Assembly (NCBI GenBank): GCA_020465985.1
Contig: JAANYP010004335.1
Span: forward strand, 248,001 to 312,000
Length of the DNA: 64,000 bases
From: Centrapalus pauciflorus
Taxonomy: Eukaryota > Streptophyta > Magnoliopsida > Asterales > Asteraceae
Direction of reading: 5' to 3'
Made by a program: the position numbers and the translations under genes. The notes beneath the pieces were generated by a model. That model did not search any database. It was not told where the DNA came from and saw only the letters and a program-made list of their open reading frames with translations. Below are positions 10,814 to 21,833 of the stretch, in pieces (the stretch's first letter is position 1; every line of letters begins with the position of its first letter).

Positions 10814-12520
10814 CTAAACAACGACTAGCCTGAACCGCAGAAATGAGGCCAACACTGCTCTACTGCGCTCTCCATACACTATAATAATATAATCCTCAGA
10901 AACCGGTAGTCGAATAATCTTCTTGGAGCAAGCAATGTCAGCACGCTGGGAAGCTAACCAATCCATGCCTACTATAGCATCAAAACTACCGATCCCTATA
11001 GGCAACAAATCAATTCTAAATGGATAGTCGTCTATCTCTAATATACACTTGGCATAAACATGCCTAACAACAGAAGCACTGCCATCGACAAGCTCTATAA
11101 CTAATGGCTCTGGCAACTCAACAGGCAAAGCAGTAAAATATGCAGTAAAGGCAAGCGAAACAAAAGAACGGTTCGCTCCGGAATCAAACAACACGCGGGC
11201 ACTATGACCATTTAGAATGAACGTACCCGAAACCACGTCAGCTGTATCTCGAGCCTCCTCCGCTGTCAGCTGAGAAACTCGGCCTCTGGCTGGCGGGACC
11301 GTATCTCTACGAGCAGATGAACCAACAGAACTCTGACCCTGAGCCGGTGGCCTCGACTCTCCCTGCCGCGGAGCTGTACAATCTCTCGACTGATGACCAG
11401 GCCGCCCGCAATTAAAGCAGAGCGGGTCTCTCGATGTACATCCCGACTGGGTGTGGCCGGGCTGGCCACAACGGAAGCAACGCACATGGCGGGGATCACA
11501 TTCCCCGATGTGTCTCTGACGGCACCTCCTACAGAACCGCTCTCTACTGAAAGACCCTGAACTCGATGCTCCTCCCCGCTGCTCCGATCCACTAAAACGA
11601 CTGCCCCTGTTATCGGGCCTACGATCTGATCTCTGCGAAGACCTATCTCGATGCCTGTCTCCCCCCTCGGATTCGGTGCGCCGACGATCATCACCCCTCG
11701 GCTGGAACTGGCTGGAGCGACTGTCTCTATCCCGATCTCTGTCTCTACCTCTGTCAAAACTACCTCCCTGTCCAGCCGACTGAGTGACTCGCGATTGCTC
11801 GACTACTGGATCTCGACGAGACAACTCGCTCTCTCGCCTACGGGCCAACTCAACTGCCCTGGCGTAGGTCGGAATGTAACCGGTATCAATAAACTCCCGA
11901 ATCTCCTTACACAATCCCATCAGAAACCGGTTAATCTTTCGTGACTCCGTGCTGATCTGGATAGGTGCAAATAAACTCAAGTCGATAAAAATCTTCTCAT
12001 ACTCGTCAACTGATCGCTGTCCATGGAACAATGTCAGAAAATCAATCTCTAGCTGAGCTCTGCGGTCCTCAGGGCAGTATTGCTCCTCAAAACGAGCCCT
12101 GAACTGACTCCAGGTCATCTCATATGCCGGTTCATCTCCCATCATGTCTCTAATAGTCTGCCACCACTGCTGAGCGCTAGTCCGTAACTGAGCACTAGCA
12201 AAAGTCGTCATCTGATCGGGGTGGCACCCTGTGATACGAAAGGCCATCTCCATGTCCTGCAGCCAGTACATGGCCTTAACGGCCACGGGCTCGCCGTGAT
12301 ACTCTGGCGGGTGTGTAGCAAGGAATTCCTTATACTTACATCCCTTGTCTGCCCCTCGTGATGAGCCGGCTCCTGAATCTCTGCCCCCGCCTGTACTCTG
12401 GGTCTGGGACTGGATACCCTCAGCACGGCCTTTCTCGTAGGCCTCCTGCAGTCGTCGGGCGAACTCCTCATTCGATACTCGTCCCCTGATGGGACCCTCG
12501 GGTCTCTGCTCGTCTGCCAT
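10814..12520 (-). pseudogene. Gag and protease of the chromovirus
   Basis: The likely start is the Met at 12520 (MADEQRPEGP); the longer frame to 12547 only adds an unconserved stretch. Residues about 50-250 form the retrotransposon gag capsid region (WLQDMEMAFRITGC; FLTLFHGQRSVDEYEKIF). An Arg/Asp/Ser-rich linker follows, then the two zinc knuckles CFRCGQPGHTQSGC and CFNCGRPGHQSRDC that bind element RNA. The protease follows with its DSG active site (ARVLFDSGANRSFVS) and the IVGMDWLASQRADI flap partner. The frame ends in nonsense after VLASFLR. The expected continuation (about 10850 down to 10719, reading into the RT linker) is open in another frame, so one short indel near 10850 separates gag-PR from RT. 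Confidence 0.9.
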
Positions 12521-12670
12521 AAGGTTTCTGCATAATACAAACAACATTACTATAACGATAATAATATAATTCTACAATGACTTAGACCTACTCATCAGAG
12601 ATCAAGCCCAAGGATCTAGACACTGGTTTAAGCCTAAGCATCACTAATGATACTTATACCTTAAACTAAT

Positions 12671-12682
12671 GCTCTGATACCA
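12671..12682 (-). other. Primer-binding site of the chromovirus
   Basis: Minus-strand TGGTATCAGAGC lies three bases inside the 5' LTR border. It is complementary to the 3' end of plant initiator tRNA-Met, the usual primer for minus-strand DNA synthesis. Confidence 0.88.
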
Positions 12683-12685
12683 AGC

Positions 12686-14419
12686 TGTAACACCCTACTT
12701 TTACAACTAATGCCACATAGGATTTATAGTCCTTGTCATCCAATTATCAACAACATCATCAAGGGTTAAACAGCTAATTACTACTAAACATCGGCATCAA
12801 GCATAATATAACACGAGAGGGGAACCAACCCCCGTCAGTAATGTCAGTCAACCACAACATGATTATAGGTTACAGTCATCCGAAGGTCACTGGCTCATAA
12901 GCCAAACCACAAAAATAGCAAGACTACTTACGAAAGTAGTCACTAACTACTGTCCACGTGGCGGGTCTCGGCTACTGCCCGCTGTATCCCTAGCCTCAGC
13001 TCTCGTACCTGAGATCCACAGTTAAGACAACAGTCAGCGGAAAGCTGGTGAGTTACTATAAATAACTTTAAAACAGTTTATAAAATAGTTAGCACAATAT
13101 AACGACTAGTAATCAACATGCGGCCGGTCTCAACTGCCTGACGCCTCATCGGGAGCGACCCGGCATAGCCTGCATAACCCACTCCACAAAGTAGTGGGTT
13201 GTCAGGTCCACTAAGTTGGGAATGACCCAACAGGCCTCTCTACTCTGCGTATAGCAACAATACACGCGATCCACGTGCTCTGCTCTGTGCTAACAAATGT
13301 CAACATATAAAAGGATCCACATCGGACCCGGATAGTAAACAACAAAGTAAGTAACTCACCTGAAGCACGACTACAACCTTGCTATCGACAGCGGTCTCTA
13401 CCGGTCCCAGGTTTAGCTACGAACCCTGGCAACAATAAATACAACTACACTGTAACGACTAACTACTGAACTCATAACGACTATACTACTATACTCACTA
13501 ACTCAACAAGAATCAACAAGCCAAGACCCACGAGCGCGGCCAGGAGCGCGGCCGTGATCGTGGTCGGGGGCTACTCGCCGCGACCAGTCATCGCGGGCGC
13601 GATGACCCCGCGCTGCTCCTCCTATCGTGGCCGGGCTCATCCGAGCACGCCCGTGCTCGACCGACCCACGATTAACATCTCGGTCGCGTTCCACTACCAG
13701 CGACCACCCTTAACCGCCTCACCCTGATCGCGAGCGCGACCAGGGGAGCGCGGGCGCGATGCGGCGACGAACGGAGCAGTTCATGCTCTGTTTTTCGGTT
13801 GCTACGGGAATCGCTTTTAATCCCGATTTTACACATCTTTGGGGTTATAATTCAACCCCAACACCAGCTAACTACTTAACATATCATTCTAACTGAATTG
13901 AACACGAATTACTAACCTTTATACGTTCCTTTCTTCTCGAATTCAGAGTTGTAGCTTGCAAGGTGATGACGAAGACGATTTTTCAGTTATGGTTGCTATC
14001 TTCCAGCTTCTTGATCTCTCCTTTTCTGTTTCAGCTAACACATAAACACACACGTGCACCTCTAAACTTTTTGATGAAGTGAAGAAAAGGAGCCTAAACG
14101 ACTATATATACATTTTCGGTCCGGTACTCAGTTAAAACGGGTACGATACTCATTAATCACTGGGTAAGCACCCGTTAACCCAATTAATCTCAAATTAATG
14201 ACTTGGGGTTAGAATGTCAATTAACTCATTAAAACAACCCCAAATCTCCAATTACTACTAAACCGGTCATTATCTCAACCGACTAAAATTACACGTAATA
14301 GCAACCTATTTTACCAACGCACGAGCAATTAATCAATTAAAATCCACCAACTCATTAAGATGACTCTTAAAGCCAATAAATAAATTACACATGCATGCTG
14401 TTAGATTCCGGATGTTACA
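12686..14419 (-). repeat. 5' LTR of the chromovirus
   Basis: This is a 1,734-bp copy of 6146-7880 with about 20 substitutions and a 1-bp indel. The bounding bases TGTAACACCC and GGATGTTACA and the GTACC duplication fix its ends. Several differences lie in the CpG-rich block, as expected from deamination of methylated cytosine. Confidence 0.95.
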
Positions 14420-14424
14420 GTACC

Positions 14425-15569
14425 TTCCAACACATATATGTTGTTGCTCCTTCTTGTTCCTTGCATGACTGTGAGAGCTCCTTTTATGACTCTAATCTTC
14501 CACCTCCCATCCTGACCTGCAACCCTTCTTGCTCAAGATTTCCAAGTGATATTAGAATTCTTCTCAATTTTGGAATGTACTTTAATTGTTCCAATAAGTA
14601 CAAGTGATCCATCCTTCATACCGAGAACCAATTTGCCAATTCCTTTTATCTCACAAGGAGTATCATCTTCTAACATCACTGGTACTTCTGGAAGTCTGTC
14701 AGCAACTCTTTGTTGGGCATCATGTGATGACAACAGCCTGAATCCATGATCCACTCTTGAGAGTCAGAATTGGATGACACAACCAGTACATCAGCACTAT
14801 CATACCCATCAGACAAAGGCTCCAATGTTTGGACATTCTGATTCCTTTAAGTGTTCTCACTTAATTTTTCTTCCACTCTAGACAATTTCTTCGCAAATGA
14901 GTCTCTGACTGGCACTCATAATACCTTCGTCTTCCTCTTGACTTAAACTATTGGTTCTTGTTTTTGAAATCACCACGTTTCCATGACCTGCCTCTAACAA
15001 ACAGCCCTTCTATGACTTCATCCTTTGAGTCAGATTGTTTCTTTAATTCTCTTGAATTAATTGCAGCCAATACTTCTTCCATAGTCAAGCTATCCCTTCC
15101 AAATATTAATGTGTCAACAAAATTTTCATAAGACAAAGGGAGAGAGTTGAAAAAAACTATCGCTCTGTCTTATTCATCAATCTTGACCTTTATGTTTTCA
15201 AGGTCCAAAACTAACTTGTTTAACTCATGAACGTGATCTACCAGCAATGTGTATAGGCGTTTCTTGAGGTAAAGTCTGTTAGCCAGAGACTTTGTCATGT
15301 AAAGGCTCTCAAGTTTATCCCATACGGCTACCGTTGTTGTCTCCTTTGACACTTCTCTGAGAACCCTGTCTCCTAGACTCAAGATGATGGCACTGTGAGC
15401 CTTTTCCAAGACATCTTTCTTCTCCTTTTCTGTCAAAGTTTCTGGTAGTCTTGTTTCTCCCACTAATGCATCAACGATCCTTGATGAGCAATGCTCGCAT
15501 CTTCAACCTCCATAAGCCGAAATCATTCTTCCCATCAAACTTTTCGAAATCAAATTTGGTTGACACCAT
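14425..15569 (-). pseudogene. Gag and protease region of copia A
   Basis: The minus-strand start at 15569 reads MVSTKFDFEKFDGKNDFGLW, the usual start of TNT1-like copia gag. A frame change near 15480 is followed by an open UBN2/gag piece (15170-15463; SLGDRVLREVSKETTTVAVW, LESLYMTKSLANRLYLKKRL). After a stop at about 15167 comes FFNSLPLSYENFVDTLIFGR and a short CxxC...HxxxxC knuckle (about 14890). The aspartic protease motif WIMDSGCCHHM is at about 14720-14755, after another frame change. The reading continues into the gypsy insertion at 14419/14425. Several stops and shifts make it non-functional. Confidence 0.85.
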
Positions 15570-15692
15570 GACTGAATAGAACAAGAATCTAAAACACGGC
15601 AATGAAACAAGACCTTTTAATCGAATGACATAACCCATTGATCTTTAAAACTTCTTCATATGCAATTCTTAATTATTCAATCGAGTCAGCCT

Positions 15693-15705
15693 GGCTTTGA
15701 TACCA
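15693..15705 (-). other. Primer-binding site of copia A
   Basis: Minus-strand TGGTATCAAAGCC lies just inside the 5' LTR and is complementary to initiator tRNA-Met, with one change from the common TGGTATCAGAGCC. Confidence 0.85.
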
Positions 15706-15707
15706 CT

Positions 15708-15920
15708 TGTTGAAAATCAAGAAGATTAAGAACTGAAATGAAGACTTTGATTTATTGAATGACAAAGACGATTACAAAAAGATTACATTGACAGAAGAAT
15801 ATGAAGCTTATTTATAGAGCCGTGTTAACGAGTTTGTTAACATCACTAACCAGACTAACAATGAATTACAGAAATAGCCCCTATATAAAAGAGACTTGAC
15901 AATCACTAATAAACTTCACA
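15708..15920 (-). repeat. 5' LTR of copia A
   Basis: This is the partner of 1104-1322. It lacks a short ACTAACTG-type segment present in the other copy and differs at about nine bases. The edge sequence CTTCACA is followed by ACAAC, the right-hand target-site copy. Confidence 0.9.
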
Positions 15921-16392
15921 ACAACATATATTAAGCGTTATATAAAAAAAAAATATTATATTCGAATATTTGTAAAACAAAATATATTGAAAATTATAAT
16001 TTTAAATTTAGTATATATTGTATAAATTTTTTTTGATATCATAAAGATTTGTTTTTTTTAATATTACATGATAGTAAAATTAGTATACAAGTGTTAATAA
16101 AAAGAATATGATAATAATATATGTATGCAGTTTTATAAGCCTAAATATATTAAATGTTATAAAAGAAAAAATAAATATATCATATATAAAAAATTAGCTA
16201 CCGATCGTAGTCCTCACCCGACGATCACTCTCTAGTTTTGGTCTAAGTTTATAAATGAAAATATTGTGATCGATCAGCCAACTAAACGATAAAAATTTTG
16301 TCATTTAAAAATAGCTGGAACAAAAATAGTTTGATGATATATTCAAATGACTATAAAATATAATATTTTAAAGGTTATAATATAAATATAAA
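15921..16392. other. AT-rich spacer, no gene
   Basis: The stretch is very AT-rich with short A and T runs; nothing coding or structured was recognised. It joins the copia A right flank to the Mutator-like element. Confidence 0.5.
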
Positions 16393-16765
16393 GGGATAAT
16401 TACTAAAATTACCACATATCACACCCATTGATCAAGTTTTAGCCATTAAATATTCATTTTACCGAAATAGTCACACTTTACGTTACCACATTTACGTGAT
16501 AACCACCATTTACGTGATATGTACTTTTTATTCATATTTTAATGCATTAAGGTTTTTTGTAACATAAATGGTGGTACTTTTTATTCATATTTTAAAAGTT
16601 TGTTCATTTCCAATAAAAAATCTAATCATTACTTTAAAAAATATTTAATTCTTTCCCTTTAGTTATCTATTTACAATTTCGTGATTTGTCACGAAACCAT
16701 CGAGTCCGGCGACTTCTAATCTTCTCCGGCGACCACCTATTTCCAAACCTTAGTCATCTCCATCC
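16393..16765 (+). repeat. Left terminal inverted repeat of the Mutator-like element
   Basis: It pairs with 31157-31549. It contains several copies of TTACGTGATA/CACGTAAA-like units and a palindromic TTTCGTGATTTGTCACGAAA, plus CTTCTCCGGCGA units. Confidence 0.78.
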
Positions 16766-17046
16766 ATCATTCATCCAGGCTTCCAAACCAAGTACCCAAC
16801 GACCAGACTCTTGAATCTTCTCTCTAGTATTTGTCTCAAGTCTAGCTACTTATCTCATCAAAGTCTCCACTCGATGCCTATCTAGTTGATGACGCAACAG
16901 AAAGCTTGGTGTTTACACATCTGCTCTTGCCGCCGCCACCAAGAATCATAGTTTTGTTGTCGTTCCTCTCGCTAAGGCCACCAAGATCCAATTGATTATA
17001 CTCAACCACTGTTCTGCTCTAGATTGATACTAGATCAGTCTATTGT
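16766..17046. other. Interior of the Mutator-like element, left part
   Basis: Non-coding by inspection. It includes CCACTGTTCTGCTCTAGATTGATACT, which resembles the sequence directly right of copia B (about 30820-30850), so the insertion site lies in or beside a short local duplication. Confidence 0.5.
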
Positions 17047-17711
17047 TGTTGGGAAATAGTCTAAGTAGGTTCAAGCTGTTAGTTAGACTTCTCAAACTGT
17101 TAGTAGAGTTTATATGTAAATCCAAAGTTCATGCTGTTAGTTGAAGAATCTCGAGCTGCCAGTGTAAAAGTTCAAGCTGCCAGAGTAAAACAACTCAAGC
17201 TGCTCTGTTCAAGCTGTCAAGTGATTCAAGCTGCTCAACAGTTTCATAAACAGAATGTGCTGATTTTCAGGAAAAGATATCTACACGAAGATTCAAGCAT
17301 ATCTACTATTAGAGAAGTCATAGTCCTTCAAGGAAACAAATCAAGAAGCAATATAAATACATAGAATAGGTCTTTCTATTGTATAAGAGTTTTCTGCATA
17401 TTCAAGTCTGTAATTGCTTTTTGTTTGAGTTTTTATAAGCCTCTAAGGTTGTAAAACCCTAAGAACAGATTGTGTTCTTCGTCTAATCAAAACAGATTAG
17501 AGGTGATTGTAATCATTGAATTCAGCAATACAAGCAGTTTTGGTCATTACTTGTGTTTATTTGCTATTTGGTTCTGAAAGCTTTTGTTAAAATAATTAAG
17601 TGTTATTCCGCAAACTTCTTAATTAAACTTTGATTCAAAGCAAGATTATTGATTTATACTCTGATAAATTCAAATCAGTTAGTCTTGGTTAATTAGTTTT
17701 AGATCCTGACA
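17047..17711 (+). repeat. 5' LTR of copia B
   Basis: The LTR has TG...CA ends. The first 200 bp are built from degenerate CAAGCTGTTAG/CAAGCTGCCAG units. A TATA box (TATAAATA, 17352-17359) is followed by the predicted transcript start and an R/U5-like region. Confidence 0.95.
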
Positions 17712-17713
17712 AG

Positions 17714-17726
17714 TGGTATCAGAGCC
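17714..17726 (+). other. Primer-binding site of copia B
   Basis: TGGTATCAGAGCC begins two bases after the 5' LTR and is complementary to the 3' end of initiator tRNA-Met. Confidence 0.92.
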
Positions 17727-17786
17727 ACAGGTCGTTCTTTGTTTTTCAAAGTCGAAAGCTTTCTTTTAAATTTTGAATCTTTTGCA

Positions 17787-17840
17787 ATGGAATTTGATAA
17801 TAGGAGCAGTGGATCTGGGCAAGGACTCAAAGTACCTATG
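17787..17840 (+). pseudogene. First 18 codons of copia B gag
   Basis: ATG at 17787 opens MEFDNRSSGSGQGLKVPM, matching the start of the gag in element C (MEFENSSSGSGQGLKVPM). At 17840/17841 the sequence jumps into the minus-strand copy C. The four bases TATG are shared by both parental sequences at the junction. The next roughly 280 codons of B gag are missing and it resumes at 21834. Confidence 0.85.
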
Positions 17841-18450
17841 AGAAGTTTTGTGTTGTTTGCCTTTAAGGCATGCTACACAATGATCATCACATATGAACTC
17901 CTTTTGTGGTAAGCCTCTTACCAGATTCTTTTGGACTAAAACATTCATGGACTTGAAGTTCATGTGACACATCCTTCTATGCCAAAGAGCAGACTCATTG
18001 GATGATGCTTTGGATATCAAACAGCTTAAAGTATTTGATTTAGATAAAAGATCTGTGTCCAGATAGTAAACATTATCCTTTCTTGGTGTTCTTAGTAAAC
18101 AAGATTTTCAGGGATTTTGAAATCGTTTGAAAGGACAATGCATTCAGAATCTGTAAACAGAACAATGTTTTGTTTGTCACAGATTTGAGAGACACTTAAT
18201 AAATTGTTCTTAAGCTGTTCAACATACAAAACATCATGGAATTTCATGTTGCCTGCATTAACAGTACCTTTACCTGTAACTTTACCTCCTTTTGAGTTGC
18301 CTCCAAATGCAACAAAACCTCCATCAAAGCCTCTGAAATTTGACAAGCACTCAGAATTGCCGGTCATGTGCCTAGAGCATCCACTGTCCAAATGCCATCT
18401 TGTTTTATGAGGAGACCTGTGGTTGCCCTGCACAAGTAGAAGCTTAGTCA
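17841..18450 (-). pseudogene. Protease and GAG-pre-integrase fragment of copia C
   Basis: The minus-strand piece 18433-18092 has the copia protease with an intact active-site triad in WHLDSGCSRHMTGN, followed by FGGNSKGGKVTGKG and VLYVEQLKNNLLSVSQ. After a frame change, 18020-17841 carries the GAG-pre-integrase zinc module (ALWHRRMCHMNFKSMNVL; CVACLKGKQHKTSH) and stops at the junction. The integrase, RT and RNase H that should follow are absent. Its DSG triad contrasts with the mutated DSR in copia B. Confidence 0.87.
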
Positions 18451-18599
18451 GTAGTGGAGTAAACCCAAACCAAATTGGTTTTGGGTTGGCCTTGTATATT
18501 GACGTAACTAAACACTGTTTTTGACTTTTTGTATTTTGTGAGATCTACTGATGGAGTTTTTGTAGAGTATTTAGTGAGTATATGAGGAATCCAATTATT

Positions 18600-21097
18600 T
18601 TAATTATCTTTTCTTCTAACAGTCTCAGATGATTCACTAGCAGTTCCAGATTGATGCTTAACAGTCTGATCTGATGTTTTAGTGCTAACAGCTTCAGATT
18701 TTGCACTAACAGCTTCAGAATTTGGCTTAGCAGTTTGAACTTTTGCATTAGCAGTTTGATCTGAGGATCTGTCCTTAACACACCATATTTGTTTAAAACT
18801 TGATTTAGGCTTTGCTAAAACTTGTTTTTGATGTGTGGACTGTTTTTTATTAACTTTTGAAAGCCTGTGATCAACTGTTTTCTTTGGAACTGATGTGGAA
18901 GGTTTCACCTTTGAAGCCTTTTTATGAGTAGGACTTGATTTTTTATGAATGACAGTCTGTTTTGCAACAGTTGGTTTATAAAAACAGTCCTTGGCTAAGT
19001 GATTCCTCCTTCCACAGTGAAAACACCTTTTGACTTTTTGAATTGGAGAACCAGATTTTTCTGACACTTTCTGGTTCTTGTTCCTCTGATTTCCCCTTAC
19101 CTGCTGTTGTTTGGGAAATTTTTGAACACCATGCTTTTGACATGTGCAGATTGGAGCATTTTTACCTCTTTTATTATTCTTTAAGGAAGATGCAGTGTTA
19201 CAGTTAGAATGTACAGAAACTTGTGGAGCAGCATTGCATATACTCATCTTCTCTTTTCCTTTCTTACTGGGGGCTTGGAGCTCTATGGGTGCACTCATTG
19301 TTTTGTGGTCTTTCTCAACTGCTATACACTCACAGTCTGTCTTTTGAATCTGATCTTCATTTGATTCAGGACTGTTATCAAGGATAGGATCTATAATAGT
19401 CATAGACTCATCTAGTGGTTCATTGACAAGTCTATCAGCAACCTCACTCATTGGATGAATGTACTTGTTGTTGTATGGAGGTGGAGTAGCCCTATATCCT
19501 ATGCCTTCTTTGGGATTAACCTGAGATTTTACCCTATCTTTAAATTGGACTTCCATCAGGTGTTCCAGCTTTTGATTTGCCAACTTAAAGTTACCTAGAT
19601 CTATGTTAACAGATTCTAGTTTCTTATTAGCCTCTATCACCTTTTGTTCAGTTTCTTCTACCTTTTTATTCAGAGATTCTATTTTCTTATTTAGCTCATT
19701 TTTCTCCCACTCATGATATGTTCTATCATATCCCATTTGAATCTCATTATTCTTATAATCATGGATCTGTTTTTCAAGATCTTCTGTGGCTTGCATGTAT
19801 TCATATCTCCTTTCTTCCATCTTAGCTAGAGTTTTGCACATGCTCTCATTATGATCTCTGTACTTTTTAACCATATTTTTGCATGATTGAGAGCAGAGTT
19901 TAGAATTTACCTCAGATGGTAGTTCAGTTGAGGAGACATTTGATGTTTCCGCCATTAGAGCTTGATTCTGAAACTCTTCCTCTGTCTGATCACTCCAGTC
20001 AAATACATTGTCTTCTTGGGAGACAAGTGCTGTTGATAATGATGTCTGATTGGGCTGTGAAGTCCTTGATGACTGTTGACATTGAGATCTACATTCTCTG
20101 GCAAAGTGACCAAGCTTATGACATTTATAACACTCAACTTTTGATTTATCAAAAGCTGGTTTGCCTTCTGTTCTGGCTTGAAAGTTGGTCCTTCCAGTTC
20201 TTTTAAGAAACGTTTTGGCCCTCATGGTCAGCATTGCATGTTGCCACTTCAAATCTATCTCTTCAAGATCATCTGGATGAATTTGTTCTAAGTCTTCAGC
20301 ATTTAGAGCAAATAGTCCATCATTGGCAACAAAAGCCTCATAGTGAGCTTCAGCAGAGTTGCCATCACCACCTGAAAAGGAATCACTGCTATTAGATTTA
20401 TCAGAAGACAGAAGAGCAGTATTATGATTATAAGAAAAGGATTTCTTTTTAGCATCAATCTCAGTCTCAAACACTCTTAGACTGTTATACAGATCATCCA
20501 GTTCTATCTCATCAAGAGTGTCTTTTGTTCTCCATTGTGCAGCATAAACTGTCCATTCTTCTCTAAGAGATCTGAGAAATTTTCTGTTGACTTCATCTTG
20601 ATCCAGATTGACTTTTGCACTTTCCAGTTCACTTATCAGTTTGTTGAACCTGTCAAAAATTTGAGTAAGGTTTTCATTCTTGCCACCAGAAAAGTTCTCA
20701 TACTGCTGTTTCAAGAGATCCTTTTGATTTCCCTTGGTACTGGCATTACCAGCAAATCTTTTCTCTAAGGCATTCCAAAGAGAATGAGCAGTGAAAACTT
20801 TTTGAACTGATGTTGATAAGCATTAGGAATGGCTATTTGTAAAAGTGTAAGAGCTTTCACTTCATTCATTCTGGCCTTCCTTTGAAGTTTAGTTTTTGGA
20901 GGAGTTTTGACTGGTTTTCCCTCATCATCAAGTTCTGGATCAACTACAGGAGGAAATTCAACAGCTTCCCATATGGCATAGTCAATGAATTGGATATGCT
21001 GTTGAATCCTGAGTTTCCACATCTCAAACTCAGTGGGCTTGAGCATAGGCACTTTAAGTCCTTGCCCAGATCCACTGCTGCTATTTTCAAATTCCAT
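18600..21097 (-). pseudogene. Gag of copia C
   Basis: It starts at 21097 (MEFENSSSGSGQGLKVPM). The first 94 or so codons include a tryptophan-containing capsid start (FEMWKLRIQQHIQFIDYAIW). One frameshift near 20815 is followed by a 704-codon open frame (20714-18600). That frame has the UBN2-like capsid core (FDRFNKLISELESAKVNLD), zinc knuckle CYKCHKLGHFARECR, a long predicted coiled coil (Lys/Glu-rich heptads around NKKIESLNKKVEETEQKV), a second knuckle CFHCGRRNHLAKDC, and a repetitive Ser/Glu/Ala/Thr tail (SEAVSAKSEAVSTK). Gag coats the element RNA and forms the virus-like particle. At over 800 residues it is unusually long for copia gag. The frameshift makes it non-functional as it stands. 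Confidence 0.88.
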
Positions 21098-21169
21098 TGT
21101 AAAAGATTAAAATTTAAAAGAAAGTTTTCGACTTTGAAAAACAAAGAACGACCTGGCTCTGATACCACT

Positions 21170-21833
21170 TGTCAGGATCTAAAACTAAATAACCAAGACT
21201 AACTGATTTGAATTTATCAGAGTAGAAATCAATAATCTTGCTTTGAATCAAAGTTTAATTAAGAAGTTTGCGGAATAACACTTAATTATTTTAACAAAAG
21301 CTTTCAGAAGAAATAGCAAATAAACACAATAAATAATCAAGACTGCTTGTATTGCTGAATTTAATGATTACAATCACCTCTAATCTGTTTGATTAGACGA
21401 AGAACACAGACCGTTCTTAGGGTTTTACAACCTTAGAGGCTTATGAAAACTCAATCAACAAAGCAATTACAGACTCAAATATGCAGAAAACTCCTATACA
21501 ATAGAAAGACCTATTCTATGTATTTATATTGCTTCTTGATATGTTTCCTTGACGAACTATGACTTCTCTGATAGTAGATATGCTGGAATCTTTGTGTATA
21601 TATCTTTTCCTGAAAATCAGCACTTTCTGTTTATGAAACTGTTGAGCAGCTTGAATCACTTGACAGCATGAACAGAGCAGCTCGAGTTGATTTACTCTGG
21701 CAGCTTGAACTTTTACACTGGCAGCTCGAGTTTCTTCAACTAGCAGCATGAACTTTGGAATTACATATAACCTCTACTAATAGTTTGAGAAGTCTAACTA
21801 ACAGCTTGAACCTACTTAAACTATTTCCCAACA
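21170..21833 (-). repeat. 5' LTR of copia C
   Basis: This 664-bp copy is homologous to the copia B LTRs in opposite orientation, with clusters of differences (for example around 21306-21345). It is the only LTR of C; the other was lost with its 3' half. Its primer site is at 21155-21167 (minus strand TGGTATCAGAGCC). Confidence 0.93.

Larger units (their letters stand above)
6146..14419 (-). mobile_element. Gypsy chromovirus (Tekay-like), 8.27 kb, nested in copia A
   Basis: The element has two LTRs of about 1.73 kb beginning TGTAACACCC and ending GGATGTTACA. The target duplication is perfect (GTACC at 6141-6145 and 14420-14424). A primer-binding site lies next to the 5' LTR (12671-12682, minus strand TGGTATCAGAGC, initiator-tRNA-Met type) and a purine tract next to the 3' LTR (about 7881-7893). 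Order on the minus strand: gag with two CCHC knuckles, protease, RT, RNase H, integrase, and a chromodomain-like tail, which places it in the chromoviruses. The tail most resembles the Tekay clade as I remember it. I counted about 22 differences between the LTRs (about 98.7% identical), so it is younger than its host element A. Two in-frame stops and one frameshift break the polyprotein. Confidence 0.93.
1104..15920 (-). mobile_element. Copia LTR retrotransposon A, heavily nested and broken
   Basis: Two LTRs of 213-219 bp, both in minus orientation and with TG...CA ends, bound this element. Between them, read on the minus strand, are gag, a DSG protease, GAG-pre-integrase, integrase, reverse transcriptase and RNase H in the copia order. 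The flanks are ACAAT on the left and ACAAC on the right, a near-perfect 5-bp target duplication. The LTRs differ at about nine positions plus two indels (about 96% alike by eye), making this the oldest LTR element in its nest. A gypsy element (6146-14419), a probable solo LTR (2996-4842) and a hAT-like MITE (5192-5724) are inserted in it. The protein style resembles the TNT1-94 group of copia polyproteins; the exact lineage was not determined. Every coding segment carries stops or frameshifts. Confidence 0.88.
17841..21833 (-). mobile_element. Truncated, inverted copia element C inside copia B
   Basis: On the minus strand this is the 5' half of a related copia element: complete 5' LTR (21170-21833), primer site (21155-21167), gag, protease and part of GAG-pre-integrase, cut off after CLKGKQHKTSH. 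The LTR start (TGTTGGGAAATAG) is joined exactly to B gag at 21833/21834, as an integrase-made end would be. The other side is a microhomology (TATG) junction with loss of B sequence. Its LTR differs clearly more from the B LTRs than those differ from each other. It could be an insertion followed by a deletion, or a product of insertion of one cDNA into another before integration. Confidence 0.85.

Noticed and set aside
17131..17364. Short ORF (66-77 codons) present in all three copia B/C LTRs (also at 21516-21749 and 30239-30439)
   Set aside because: Its conservation follows from LTR identity, it crosses the TATA box region, and it is built from the CAAGCTG units; there is no independent sign of coding.
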